A stretch of 64,000 bases of DNA, taken from Herbidospora cretacea (GTDB lineage: Bacteria; Actinomycetota; Actinomycetes; Streptosporangiales; Streptosporangiaceae). Below the pieces are notes generated by a model, which was given only the letters and a program-made list of their open reading frames with translations, had not been told where the DNA came from and did no database searches. Location of the stretch: assembly GCF_001570605.1 (NCBI RefSeq), contig NZ_BBXG01000002.1, forward strand, positions 94,549 to 158,548, in the 5' to 3' direction. Each line of letters begins with the position of its first letter. Positions within the stretch are counted from its first letter, which is position 1. Positions 8,464 through 16,791 of the stretch are shown in pieces. Made by a program: the position numbers and the translations under genes.

Positions 8464-9012
8464 ATGGACCTGGAAGCCCGCGCCTCCGACCAGGACCGGG
8501 AGACGACCGTCAGACGCCTGCAACAGGCGTTCGCCGATGGCCGCCTGGCCCCCGAGGAGCTGGAACAGCGCGTCGAGCGCGCCCTCACCGCCGTCTCCCA
8601 CGGCGACCTGTTCTTCCTCACCACCGACCTGCCCGAACGCCCCGGCGAGGTGGTGACCATCTCGTCGAAGGCGAGCAAGATCACCCGTTCCGGCCAGTGG
8701 CGGGTCCCCCGGGTGCTGCGCATCGAGTCGGCGTACGGCCATCCCTACCTCGACCTGAGCGAGGCGCTGGTCGAATACCCGGAGATCGTCTTCGAGCTCC
8801 ACCTGAAATACGGCTCCGCCGACATCACCCTGCCGAGGGGCGCGAGCGCCGACACCAACGACGTCCACTGCGAGTGGGGCAGCGTCCAGTCGCAGGTCGC
8901 GGCGGTCCCGACGCCGGGGCGGCTGCACCTGCGGGTGAGCGGCAAGTTCGGCTACGGCAAACTCCGCATCCGCTACGGCGGAGCCCGCAAGGTCCGCTGG
9001 TTCGGCCGCTGA
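8464..9012 (+). CDS. DUF1707 SHOCT-like domain protein
   Basis: 182 residues. The N-terminal 60 residues form the DUF1707 domain (RASDQDRETTVRRLQQAFADGRLAPEELEQRVERALTAVSHGDL), a short helical domain found almost only in actinomycetes, often on membrane-linked proteins. The rest is a beta-rich domain (LHLKYGSADITLPRGASADTNDVHCEWGSV) like the DUF2154/LiaF-type C-terminal repeats. No membrane segment is present here. AAAGG precedes the ATG at good spacing. The function is not known. Confidence 0.8.
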   Translation: MDLEARASDQDRETTVRRLQQAFADGRLAPEELEQRVERALTAVSHGDLFFLTTDLPERPGEVVTISSKASKITRSGQWRVPRVLRIESAYGHPYLDLSEALVEYPEIVFELHLKYGSADITLPRGASADTNDVHCEWGSVQSQVAAVPTPGRLHLRVSGKFGYGKLRIRYGGARKVRWFGR

Positions 9013-9073
9013 GCGCGTGCCTGTCCCCGTCAGGGTGTGGCTGGCTCGCCGAGGGGCCGCGAATACTTGAGCC

Positions 9074-9898
9074 ATGAACGCGAGACGGCAGCTCGGGGAG
9101 TTCCTCCAGACGAGGCGCTCCCAGCTCCAGCCCGAGGACGTCGGGGTGGCCACCTACGGTGACCGGCGCCGGGTCCCGGGACTGCGCCGGGAGGAGCTGG
9201 CGCTGCTGGCCGGAGTGAGCGCGTCCTACTACTCGCGGCTGGAGCAGGGCCAGGCGGCCAACGCCTCGCCCGAGGTCCTCGACGCCCTCGCCCAGGCCCT
9301 CCGCCTCGACGACGTCGAACGCCGCCACCTGCACGAACTGGCCACGCGCCGGAAACCCGCCACCCGGAGGCCCGCCGCGGAGAAGGTCAGCGCCGCGACC
9401 CGTCAGCTCGTCGCCGCGCTCGGCGGCGTGCCCGTGGTGGTGCTGGGCCGTCGCAGCGACGTGCTCGCCTGGAACCCCCTCGGCCGGGCCCTGTACGCCG
9501 GCCATCTGTCCCAACGTCCCAACATGGCCCGCCTGGTCTTCCTCGACGCCCACACCCGCGACCTCTACGCCGACTGGCCCGCCAAGGCCCGGGGCGTGGT
9601 CGCGACGCTGCGGATGGCCTCCGGACGCCATCCGGACGACCCGCAGCTCACCGCCCTGATCGGCGAACTGACCGTCAAGAGCCCCGAGTTCGCCACCCTG
9701 TGGGCCGACCACCGCGTCAAGACCGCAGGTGACGCCGTGTACGAGATGCGCCACCCCCTCGTCGGCACCCTCCACGTGACCCAGCACACCCTGCGTGTCA
9801 CCGACGACCAGTCGGTGGTCGTCGCCACCACCGAACCCGGGTCACCCTCGCATGCCGCGATGACCCTGCTCGTCCACAGCGCGGCCACCGGCTTCTGA
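9074..9898 (+). CDS. XRE-family regulator with MmyB-type ligand domain
   Basis: 274 residues. The helix-turn-helix region near residues 30-60 carries the family signature RVPGLRREELALLAGVSASYYSRLEQG. After about residue 105 the MmyB-like PAS-related domain begins (LVALGGVPVVVLGRRSDVLAWNPLGRALY) and ends in HPLVGTLHVTQHTLRVTDDQSVVVATTEPGSPS. These proteins usually regulate an adjacent oxidoreductase or exporter in response to a lipid-like ligand. Here the downstream gene in the same direction, 70 bp on, is a secreted propeller protein. This is the first of three such regulators in the window. Confidence 0.87.
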   Translation: MNARRQLGEFLQTRRSQLQPEDVGVATYGDRRRVPGLRREELALLAGVSASYYSRLEQGQAANASPEVLDALAQALRLDDVERRHLHELATRRKPATRRPAAEKVSAATRQLVAALGGVPVVVLGRRSDVLAWNPLGRALYAGHLSQRPNMARLVFLDAHTRDLYADWPAKARGVVATLRMASGRHPDDPQLTALIGELTVKSPEFATLWADHRVKTAGDAVYEMRHPLVGTLHVTQHTLRVTDDQSVVVATTEPGSPSHAAMTLLVHSAATGF

Positions 9899-9968
9899 TC
9901 CTCCTTCCCTGGCAGGCGCTCCGACCGGAGCGCCCGATGCCGCACGCCCTCATCCAGACAGGACCACC

Positions 9969-10880
9969 ATGCGCAAGAGATTGCTCGCCCTCGCCCTCGC
10001 CACCGGGATCGGCCTGGTCACCGCGCCACCGGCCCACGCGGCGGGCTCCCGGATCGCGGTGCACTTCGACCTGGCCAAGGGCCAGCAGCCGGAGAACATC
10101 GCCTTGGCCCCCGACGGCACCGCCTACGTCACCTTCGCCGTCGCCCGGCAGGTGGCCGCCGTGACCCCCGGCGGCGCGGTGAAGATCCTGGCCACCCTCC
10201 CCGACACCGGCGCCGCCGCCCCGGTGCTCGGCTTCGCCCTCACCACCGGCATCGTCCGCCTGGCCGACGGCACCCTCTATTTCCTGTACGCCGGCGGCGA
10301 CGCCGCCACCACCGGCCTCTACCGCCTGCCCCCGGGCGGGACTCCGCACCGCATCGCCGCCCTCCCCGCGAACGGCCTGCCCAACGGCCTGGCCTACGAC
10401 GAGCACGCGAAGACCTTCTACCTGACCGACTCGGTCCTCGGCACGATCTCCACCGTCCCCCTGAAGGGAGGCCCCGCCAGAACCTGGTCGTCGGCCGATG
10501 AACTGACCGCGACCGGCTTCCTCGGCGCCAACGGCATCAAGATCCGGGACGACGCCGTCTGGGCCACCAACCTCGACAGAGGCACCCTGCTCCGCATCCC
10601 GATCAAGCACGGCCGCCCCGGTCCGATCCAGGTCAAGGCCACCGGCCTCACCGGCGTCGACGACCTCGCCTTCACCCGCGACGACCAGGTCATCGCGACC
10701 CTGAACGCCCCCAACAAGGTCGTCCGCATCGACCACCACGGCCACACCGAGACCCTGCTCACCACCGGCCTCCAGAACCCGACGTCAGTGGCCGTCCGCG
10801 GCCGGACCCTCTACGTCCTCAGCGCCGCCTACCTCACCGCCACCGACCCCAACCTCATCCTGGCCCGGCTCAGCAATTAG
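9969..10880 (+). CDS. Secreted SMP-30/NHL-type beta-propeller protein
   Basis: 303 residues with a signal peptide (RLLALALATGIGLVTAPPAHA). The mature part has repeated propeller blades, seen as PENIALAPDGTAYVTFA, LPNGLAYDEHAKTFYLTDS, GVDDLAFTRDDQVIATL and NPTSVAVRGRTLYVLSA, typical of SMP-30/gluconolactonase-like proteins. It may bind or hydrolyse a lactone outside the cell, but the catalytic residues of true gluconolactonases are not obvious. It follows the MmyB-like regulator and may be controlled by it. Confidence 0.75.
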   Translation: MRKRLLALALATGIGLVTAPPAHAAGSRIAVHFDLAKGQQPENIALAPDGTAYVTFAVARQVAAVTPGGAVKILATLPDTGAAAPVLGFALTTGIVRLADGTLYFLYAGGDAATTGLYRLPPGGTPHRIAALPANGLPNGLAYDEHAKTFYLTDSVLGTISTVPLKGGPARTWSSADELTATGFLGANGIKIRDDAVWATNLDRGTLLRIPIKHGRPGPIQVKATGLTGVDDLAFTRDDQVIATLNAPNKVVRIDHHGHTETLLTTGLQNPTSVAVRGRTLYVLSAAYLTATDPNLILARLSN

Positions 10881-10895
10881 TCACCGATTTTGACT

Positions 10896-10910
10896 GTCAT
10901 TAATCATGAC
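10896..10910. promoter_or_regulatory. Inverted repeat upstream of the monooxygenase-like gene
   Basis: GTCAT-TAATC-ATGAC, a perfect 5-bp inverted repeat with an AT-rich spacer, lies 15 bp before the start at 10926. In this GC-rich region the AT-rich patch is notable. It may be an operator overlapping the promoter. Confidence 0.4.
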
Positions 10911-10925
10911 TATATCGTGGCCGTT

Positions 10926-11213
10926 ATGACGACGACAGTGGAAATCACCAGGTTCCGGGTCTCTTCCGAGCGCAGGAGCGACCTGCTGGCCGCCCGGGGC
11001 GGGATGATCGCCGACTTCCAGGCCGACCGTGCCGGGTTCCTGGGGGCCAAGCTGGTCGAACTGCCCGGCGGCGAGTGGGTCGACATCGTGGAGTGGCGAT
11101 CCCCGGCGGACTTCGCCGCCTCCCGGGCCAAGGGCGGCAATCTGCCGGGGATCCAGGCCTTCTTCGCCGCGATCGACGAACTCGTCTCCTCCGAAGAGGG
11201 CACCGCCCACTGA
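10926..11213 (+). CDS. ABM-domain (monooxygenase-like) small protein
   Basis: 95 residues starting MTTTVEITRFRVSSERRSDLLAARGGMIADFQADRAGFLGAKLVEL. The ferredoxin-like ABM fold is recognised from the opening VEITRFRV strand, the helix and the WVDIVEWRSPADFAAS strand. Members are small dimeric oxygenases or heme-degrading-like proteins, many uncharacterised. I choose the ATG at 10926, since the 12 residues before it (from 10890) would span the AT-rich promoter-like patch. It stands alone. Confidence 0.68.
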   Translation: MTTTVEITRFRVSSERRSDLLAARGGMIADFQADRAGFLGAKLVELPGGEWVDIVEWRSPADFAASRAKGGNLPGIQAFFAAIDELVSSEEGTAH

Positions 11214-11283
11214 CCGATGCCATCAAAACCTACCTTCGCCTGGTTGAACCGCCCTTGCCACCCGCCCGCGTAGCGTCGGAGCC

Positions 11284-11640
11284 ATGAGCGCAATCGAGGT
11301 TCGGGTACGCCGGGTCTACGAGGAGCCGGCCGACGACGACGGCACCCGGGTACTGGTCGACCGGCTCTGGCCACGGGGCCTGGCCAAGGCCACAGCCGGT
11401 CTGGACGAATGGTGCAAGGACATAGCCCCATCAGCGGAACTCCGGACCTGGTACGCCCACGACCCCGACCGCTTCGAGGAGTTCGGCCGCCGCTACCGGC
11501 GCGAACTGAAGGGCCCCGAGCGGGCGGCGGCCGTGTCGCATCTTCGCGAGATCGCCCACAGGGGCGTGCTGACCCTGCTCACCGCGACGAAGAAGGCGGA
11601 CATCAGCGAGGCGGCCGTCCTCGCCGACGTGCTCCGATGA
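11284..11640 (+). CDS. DUF488 family protein
   Basis: 118 residues with the hallmark of the YeaO-like branch of DUF488: VRVRRVYEEPADDDGTRVLVDRLWPRGLAKATAGLDEWCKDIAPS, followed by LRTWYAHDPDRFEEFGRRYRREL and the ending LTLLTATKKADISEAAVLADVL. Structure-based work places DUF488 among small, possibly nucleic-acid-linked or heme-linked proteins with no settled role. Conserved residues of the family (WPRG, WY.HDP, F..RY) are all intact. Confidence 0.85.
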   Translation: MSAIEVRVRRVYEEPADDDGTRVLVDRLWPRGLAKATAGLDEWCKDIAPSAELRTWYAHDPDRFEEFGRRYRRELKGPERAAAVSHLREIAHRGVLTLLTATKKADISEAAVLADVLR

Positions 11641-11643
11641 CGG

Positions 11644-12395
11644 TCAGCCCTGTCCGGCGGCGATCAGGCCGAGGCCGGGGTGGCGGAGGTTGTGCCGGCC
11701 GGTGACGCCGAGGACGGCCTTCTTGATCAGGACCACCGGGCGTCCGGTGAGCACCCTTCCGCGTGGTGTGCCGTCCAGGTCGGTCGGCTGGAAGAGGCCG
11801 TCCCGTTCGCCGAGGCTGATGCACAGGGCGTCGGTCTTGACGCGGAGCGGCTTCGGGTCGCGTCCGGCCATGCGGGCGGTGATCGCGTGGAAGGCGCACG
11901 CGGCGGCCAGCCCGCCGGGGCCGCAGCCCATGCGGAGCAGGTGGCCGTCCTGGGTGTGCGCGGCGGCGGCGTCGCCGATGCCGTAGACCTCCGGGCGCGA
12001 CCGGGAGCGCAGGGTGCCGTCGACGATCATGCGGCCTCGGCCGTCCACGGCCAGTCCGGCTTCGCGGGCCAGGCCGGGGACGGTGAAACCGGCCGTCCAG
12101 GCGACCGCGTCGGCGGTGACGTGGTCGCCGCCCTCCAGGGTCAGGCCGTCGGCGTGGACCTCGGCCACCCTGGCGTTCTCGTGCACCTTGACGCCCAGGC
12201 GGTCGAGGGCGCGGCGTACGTAGTCCTGGCCCCGGCCGGACAGTTCCCGGCCCAGGGTTCCGCCGGTGACCAGGCGGATCGTCCGGCCGGGGTGGGCCTC
12301 GGCCAGGGCGGTGGCGGTCTCCAGGCCGGTCGGCCCCGCGCCGACCACCGCGCCGGGGACGGCGTCCAGGTCGGCGTGGCTGCCCAGGGCGTCTC
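11644..12395 (-). pseudogene. Truncated FAD-dependent NADH dehydrogenase-like oxidoreductase
   Basis: The leftward frame reads VVGAGPTGLETATALAEAHPG, the NAD(P)H-binding Rossmann motif normally found in the middle of type II NADH dehydrogenase-like flavoproteins, then the C-terminal FAD motif EVYGIGDAAAAHTQDG. The N-terminal FAD-binding GxGxxG segment of about 150 residues is missing. Just upstream the reading frame runs into the remains of an ECF41 sigma factor in another frame. About 235 residues from a GTG at 12348 could still be made, but without the first FAD half it should not work. ECF41 genes usually sit beside such an oxidoreductase, so a deletion between the two is the simplest explanation. 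Confidence 0.72.
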
Positions 12396-12690
12396 CGGGA
12401 CGAACTCGATGCGCGGGGCGTACCGGCTGAGAGCGAGCAGGTAACGCAGGACCTGCTCCCGGCCGACCACCGGACGGCGCATCGCTGGCGCCTTGCCGCC
12501 GCCGTCGGCCCAGGCCACCACGTCCTCGGCCAGCATCCGCTCCAGCGCCGGCACGTCACCCGCCAGCGTGGCCGCCATGAACAGCTCCAGCAGTTCATGG
12601 CGCTTGTCCGGCGAGACGGTGAACCGGGGGCGCTCCTCGGCGACGTGGCGCTGGGCCCGGCGGTAGAGCTGCCGGGCGTGCGGCGCTCCA
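12396..12690 (-). pseudogene. C-terminal remnant of an ECF41-type sigma factor (SnoaL-like tail)
   Basis: The leftward translation gives RQLYRRAQRHVAEERPRF, the end of sigma region 4, followed by the SnoaL-like extension of ECF41 sigma factors (LFMAATLAGDVPALERMLAEDVVAWADGGGKAPAMRRPVVGREQ). Regions 2 and most of 4 are missing at one end, and the SnoaL domain is cut after about 75 residues at the other. It is out of frame with the oxidoreductase fragment that follows. Both are remnants left by deletions. Confidence 0.65.
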
Positions 12691-12735
12691 GCCGCTCCGG
12701 TGTCACGGACGCCAGCGTAACGAGCCGCCCCCTCG

Positions 12736-15036
12736 CTATCTCGGCTGAGCCGGCTTGCGGTACGTGACCCGCTCGCCCCCCTTCGCGGGGAAGGCCATGA
12801 TCAGCAGGCGCTGGCCGGCCTCCTGAGGCCCGTCCCAGTCGAACCAGTCGTAGTGGACGCGGACCCGATAGTGACCCGCCCGGCCGTCGAGCGACAGGTT
12901 GGGGAATTCGGTGCCGCTCAGGTCGTCCCTGAGCACCATGTCACCGGCCGGGCTCTCGTAGCCGACCTCGACGACGTGGTCCCAGCCCTTGGTCTCGACC
13001 GGCGGGCGGCGGGCGTAGGTCTCCAGGGTGACGCAGACGTCGTAGTCGGGGTGGGTCAGGACCATCAGATTTCCGGGGCGGGAGGCCACCAGGCCGTCGT
13101 CCTGTGCCTCGTCGAGCACGTCCTCCTCATAGGCCTCCTCGGTCTCCTCGTAGGTCTCGACGGCCCCGTAGTCCGTCCACTGGGGTTCCTTCATCCGGAC
13201 CACCTTCGCCGGTCTGATGAGCGGGCGGTGGCGGGGGCGGGTGTCGCACATGCGCTGCGTGTCGGCCTCCCACTCCTGCATCTCCCGGTCCGATTCCGCC
13301 GCCGCGGCGCTGACCACGGCGCCGGCGCTGGGGCAGACCTCCGCGAGCGGGTAGGTCAGCGCGTCGCGGGCTATCCCCTGTGTCGCCTTGAGGTCGGCGA
13401 CCTCCCGGGGATCGTTGCGGGTGTAGACGCCGCACAGCCAGCGGGCGTGGGTGAGGATCATGGAGTCGGGCGTGCCGGCGGCCAGTCTGATCACCTCGGA
13501 CTGCCGCAGGGAGCAGACGAGCCGCTGGTCACGGGTGAGCTGAGGCCCCTCGGGCTGACCCTCCCAGGGCTCGGGCGGCGCGCAGTCCTCGGCTGTGGTG
13601 ACCGGGCTGCGGGCCAGGTCCGCCGCGGGCACCACCACCAGCGCCACCAGCGTCGCGACCTGGGCGATGACGAGCATCCGGCGGCGCGCGGGCCGGGTCA
13701 GCGGGGTCGGGTAGAGGAACGCCAGGAGCAGCGCGGAGGCCAGCAGAGCCACGCCGTACCAGGCCGGTGAGATGCCGAGGGGGAGCGTGTCCCCGTAGAT
13801 CTGGGAGCCTTCGTAGAAGTCGTCGAACTCCTCCGGCGCAGTCGTGGCCGTGAGCGCGCTGACGAAACCCACGGCGGCGGCGATGACCAGCGCCGACGTG
13901 GTGAACCACAGGGCGCGTCGGGTCCTGCGCAGGACGGCGGCCAGGATGAGCAGCGCGGGGCCGCCGACGCCGACGAAGACGTCCACGACGAGCCAGCTCA
14001 GGGCGTTTCCGCTGCCCGCCTCCACGCGGAAGTAGTGTTCGATCACGCCTCTCGGGCCGATCCAGTGGAAGCTGCCCTGGGCGAGGTTGACGGCGGCCGG
14101 GATCAGCGGCAACGCGACGGCCACGGCCGCCAGAGGCCATGGCCGGGCCGCCATCCGGTCCGACACCGCGCCCCGCTCGGGGAGGGGGCCGGCCAGTTCG
14201 TGGGCGGTCCGGGCGTCCCACACCAGCCCGAACACACTGGCCGCGCCGAGGAGCGTGAAGAACGTCTGGATGCTCGGGAACCCGCTGCCGAAGAACCCGA
14301 CCGTCCCGGAGGGCTGGACGACCGAGATCACCTGAGCGGCGACACCCGTCCAGACGGTCGCCGCGCTCCAGCGAGGATCCTTGGCCTGGGCGATCAGGAT
14401 CGACACCGACCACGCCAGCCAGAGGTGCCCGTACCCTCCGGCAAGGTAGAGGATCTGTCCGGCGGTGCGGAGATCGAGGAGGTCGGTGATCTCTCCGCCG
14501 AGGCTGCTCACGGCGGCGACGGCTCCGACGACCAGGGAGAACAGCCGGAGCCCGCGCGAGACGGTGTCCCGCAGGATCACGAAGAACAGCCATACGGTGG
14601 CCACCTGGAGGCAGCCCGAGAGGATGCCCGTCACCGACCAGAACCAGTAGATCTCCAGCGCGTAGACCAGCGGAGCGGCGGCGATGGAGATCAGGCCGTA
14701 GCCGACGCCGGCGTACAGGGCGAGTCGCAGCAGGCCGACCTGCCTGCCCCGCTCGGTCAGCTCACCGCTGACCCGTCCGCGCAGCACCTGCCACAGGGCC
14801 CACGCCTGGAGCGCTCCGATGAGGACCAGGACGACCATCAGGCCCCCCGGGATGGCCGGGGGAGATTCGCCGGGGTCGGAGAACCAGTCCAGGAGGAAGT
14901 CGCGGGTGACGACCTTCCAGAGGAGACCGCCTTCAGCGGTGATCAACGATATGACGCCCAGGACCACGACCACGGCGAAGTAGCCGAGCGCGATCAGAGT
15001 GGCGATCCTGCCTAAACGGTAGCGACGCATGGCCAT
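12736..15036 (-). CDS. Large polytopic membrane protein, unknown function
   Basis: 766 residues, not recognised. Roughly the first 480 residues hold about twelve hydrophobic helices (for example IATLIALGYFAVVVVLGVI, GLMVVLVLIGALQAWALW, AWYGVALLASALLLAFLY), and the last 260 or so are soluble. That tail includes an acidic segment (AVETYEETEEAYEEDVLDEAQDDG) and a beta-rich end (RVRVHYDWFDWDGPQEAGQRLLIMAFPAKGG). Several cysteines lie in the soluble part (AEDCAPPE, LVCSLR, WLCGVY, EVCPSA, RMCDTR), which fits an extracytoplasmic, disulfide-bonded domain. It is monocistronic with no informative neighbour. Confidence 0.75.
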   Translation of the reverse strand: MAMRRYRLGRIATLIALGYFAVVVVLGVISLITAEGGLLWKVVTRDFLLDWFSDPGESPPAIPGGLMVVLVLIGALQAWALWQVLRGRVSGELTERGRQVGLLRLALYAGVGYGLISIAAAPLVYALEIYWFWSVTGILSGCLQVATVWLFFVILRDTVSRGLRLFSLVVGAVAAVSSLGGEITDLLDLRTAGQILYLAGGYGHLWLAWSVSILIAQAKDPRWSAATVWTGVAAQVISVVQPSGTVGFFGSGFPSIQTFFTLLGAASVFGLVWDARTAHELAGPLPERGAVSDRMAARPWPLAAVAVALPLIPAAVNLAQGSFHWIGPRGVIEHYFRVEAGSGNALSWLVVDVFVGVGGPALLILAAVLRRTRRALWFTTSALVIAAAVGFVSALTATTAPEEFDDFYEGSQIYGDTLPLGISPAWYGVALLASALLLAFLYPTPLTRPARRRMLVIAQVATLVALVVVPAADLARSPVTTAEDCAPPEPWEGQPEGPQLTRDQRLVCSLRQSEVIRLAAGTPDSMILTHARWLCGVYTRNDPREVADLKATQGIARDALTYPLAEVCPSAGAVVSAAAAESDREMQEWEADTQRMCDTRPRHRPLIRPAKVVRMKEPQWTDYGAVETYEETEEAYEEDVLDEAQDDGLVASRPGNLMVLTHPDYDVCVTLETYARRPPVETKGWDHVVEVGYESPAGDMVLRDDLSGTEFPNLSLDGRAGHYRVRVHYDWFDWDGPQEAGQRLLIMAFPAKGGERVTYRKPAQPR

Positions 15037-15090
15037 CTTCGTGATGAGGCGGTCAAAGCGCCCAACCGTAGCGAGTGGACAGGAGTTTGA

Positions 15091-15531
15091 TCAAGCGGCT
15101 GTGTCGTCCATTGCCAGGTGCATACCGAGCTGCGAGAACAGCTCCAACTGATCGAAGTATTCGCGGTGGGTGACGATCTTTCCATTGTCGATGAACGAGG
15201 CGCACGTGCCGCGCAGCGAGATGCGGCGTCCGGTCGCTTCCAGATCGCGCCCATCGGGCAGCAGGAAAGGACCGGTGTGGGTGCCGGTTCCCGTCCATTC
15301 GACCACCAGGGGATCGTCATTTCCGATGGCCTCGTACCACACGATCAGGCGAAGGTCCGGAAATCCCTTGAAGAACTGCTCGAAGATCCACGCGATCTCG
15401 TCGTGTCCCTCCGCCACCCCCACGGGAGAGACGAATGTCGCGTCCTCGGCGAAGCAATCGAGCATTCGATGCATGTCATGGTCATTGATCGCGGCGGCTA
15501 GCGCGCGTTTGATCTCCCATTTCTCGACCAT
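15091..15531 (-). CDS. SnoaL-like ester cyclase / NTF2-fold protein
   Basis: 146 residues, MVEKWEIKRALAAAINDHDMHRMLDCFAEDATFVSPVGVAEGHDEIAWIFEQFFKGFPDLRLIVW, a typical SnoaL-type NTF2 fold (helix, the F-A-D-A strand, the FKGFPDL motif and the GTGTHTGPF strand). Such proteins act as polyketide cyclases or unknown small-molecule enzymes. The start is taken at the ATG 15531, preceded by a GGGGAAG purine run. No partner gene is adjacent. Confidence 0.8.
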   Translation of the reverse strand: MVEKWEIKRALAAAINDHDMHRMLDCFAEDATFVSPVGVAEGHDEIAWIFEQFFKGFPDLRLIVWYEAIGNDDPLVVEWTGTGTHTGPFLLPDGRDLEATGRRISLRGTCASFIDNGKIVTHREYFDQLELFSQLGMHLAMDDTAA

Positions 15532-15670
15532 GGATCTTCCCCTTTCCGGGTCGTGGCAGGACACTTATCGATGACATTACCCACGCGTTTTCCGACAACG
15601 GCCCACGGGGCCGTCGTGGGCATACAAGGGAATGCCGCGCAACCTCCCGGCCGGGAAAAGCGCATTCGAC

Positions 15671-16250
15671 CTACACGGGGAACGTCACCCGGGTCAGCTC
15701 CTCCGAGATCGTCCACAGCCGGCGCTGGGCCGCGAGGTCGTGGGAGCGCGGGCTCGACGTCACCACCTTCGGGTGGCCCCTGCTCTCCTGGAATCCGTCC
15801 GGGCCCACGTACTGGCCGCCCTGGATCGCCGGGTCGGTCGCGGCACGCAGCGAGGGGAGCGCCCCCATCTCGGCGGGCTGGATCAGCAGCGGCCGGACCA
15901 GCGCGAAGAAGACCCGGAACCACCACGGCTGGTTCGCGACCGAGGTCCTGGAGCCTCCCGTGTCGGATCCGCCGGGGTGCGCGGCGACGGCGACCGTCTC
16001 CCCCGTGCCCGACAGGCGGCGCTGGAGTTCGTAGGTGAACATCAGATTGGCCAGTTTGGAGTTCCCGTACGCCGCCACCCGGCTGTACTCGCGGGTGGTC
16101 CAGTTGACGTCGCCGAAGTCGATCGGCCCGCCCTGCCGGTGACCCGCGCTGCTGACCGTGACCACGCGAGAGCCCGGGACGGGCAGCATCAGGTCGAGCA
16201 GCAGGCCCGTGAGGGCGAAGTGGCCTAGGTAGTTCGTGCCGAAGTGCGAG
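15671..16250 (-). pseudogene. SDR dehydrogenase lacking its N-terminal half
   Basis: The leftward reading has the central and C-terminal parts of a short-chain dehydrogenase: HFGTNYLGHFALTGLLLDLM, the catalytic serine strand SRVVTVSSAGH, and the YxxxK-type AAYGNSKLANLMF. The NAD-binding TGxxxGxG half that should precede FGTNYLGHF is absent. At 16247-16252 the sequence passes directly into a rightward TetR gene that also lacks its first helices. One deletion that removed both 5' ends and the shared promoter explains this. An artificial start farther right would use TetR sequence in reverse. Confidence 0.75.
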
Positions 16251-16745
16251 ACCTTCGCCGAGGAGGGCGCGGGCGTCCCGATCGACGAGATCGCCCGCTG
16301 GGCCGGGGTCGGCGCGGGCACGATCTACCGCCACTTCCCCACCAAGGAGTCGCTGTTCCAGGCGATCGTGGCCGACCGGCTGCGGCAGGTGGCCGAGCGG
16401 GCGCGCGACCAGGCGGCGCTCGACCCGGGAGAGGGTCTGTACGCCTTCCTCACCCACATGGCCGAACAGGGCGCGACCGACCTGGGCCTCACCGAGGCGT
16501 TCGCCGGGATCGGATTCGACCTGGCCACGGCCCTGCCCGAGGTCGAGAAGGAGTTCACCGACCTGATGGCCGACCTCCTCGCCCAGGCCCGGCGCGCGGG
16601 GACCGTGCGATCCGATGTGGACGTGGCCGACGTCCAGACCCTGATCGTCGGCCTCCAGGCGATGAGGCGCTTCAGCGGCGACAGCCAGGTGATGCGGGTG
16701 ATCCGGGCCGGCCTCACCCCAATGAGGGGGCCGAACGCCGTTTGA
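16251..16745 (+). pseudogene. TetR-family regulator lacking its N terminus
   Basis: The rightward frame reads ETFAEEGAGVPIDEIARWAGVGAGTIYRHFPTKESLF, the turn and recognition helix of a TetR DNA-binding domain, followed by the ligand domain to residue about 165. The usual 15-20 residues before FAEEG (the first helix with its arginines) are missing, cut at the junction with the SDR remnant. An ATG at 16236 lies in the reversed SDR sequence and could start a protein lacking helix 1. The repressor is likely nonfunctional. Confidence 0.7.
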
Positions 16746-16791
16746 GAGAGTGGAAGGACGTCGCCTCTTCGTCTCCAGGAAGGAGAAGATC

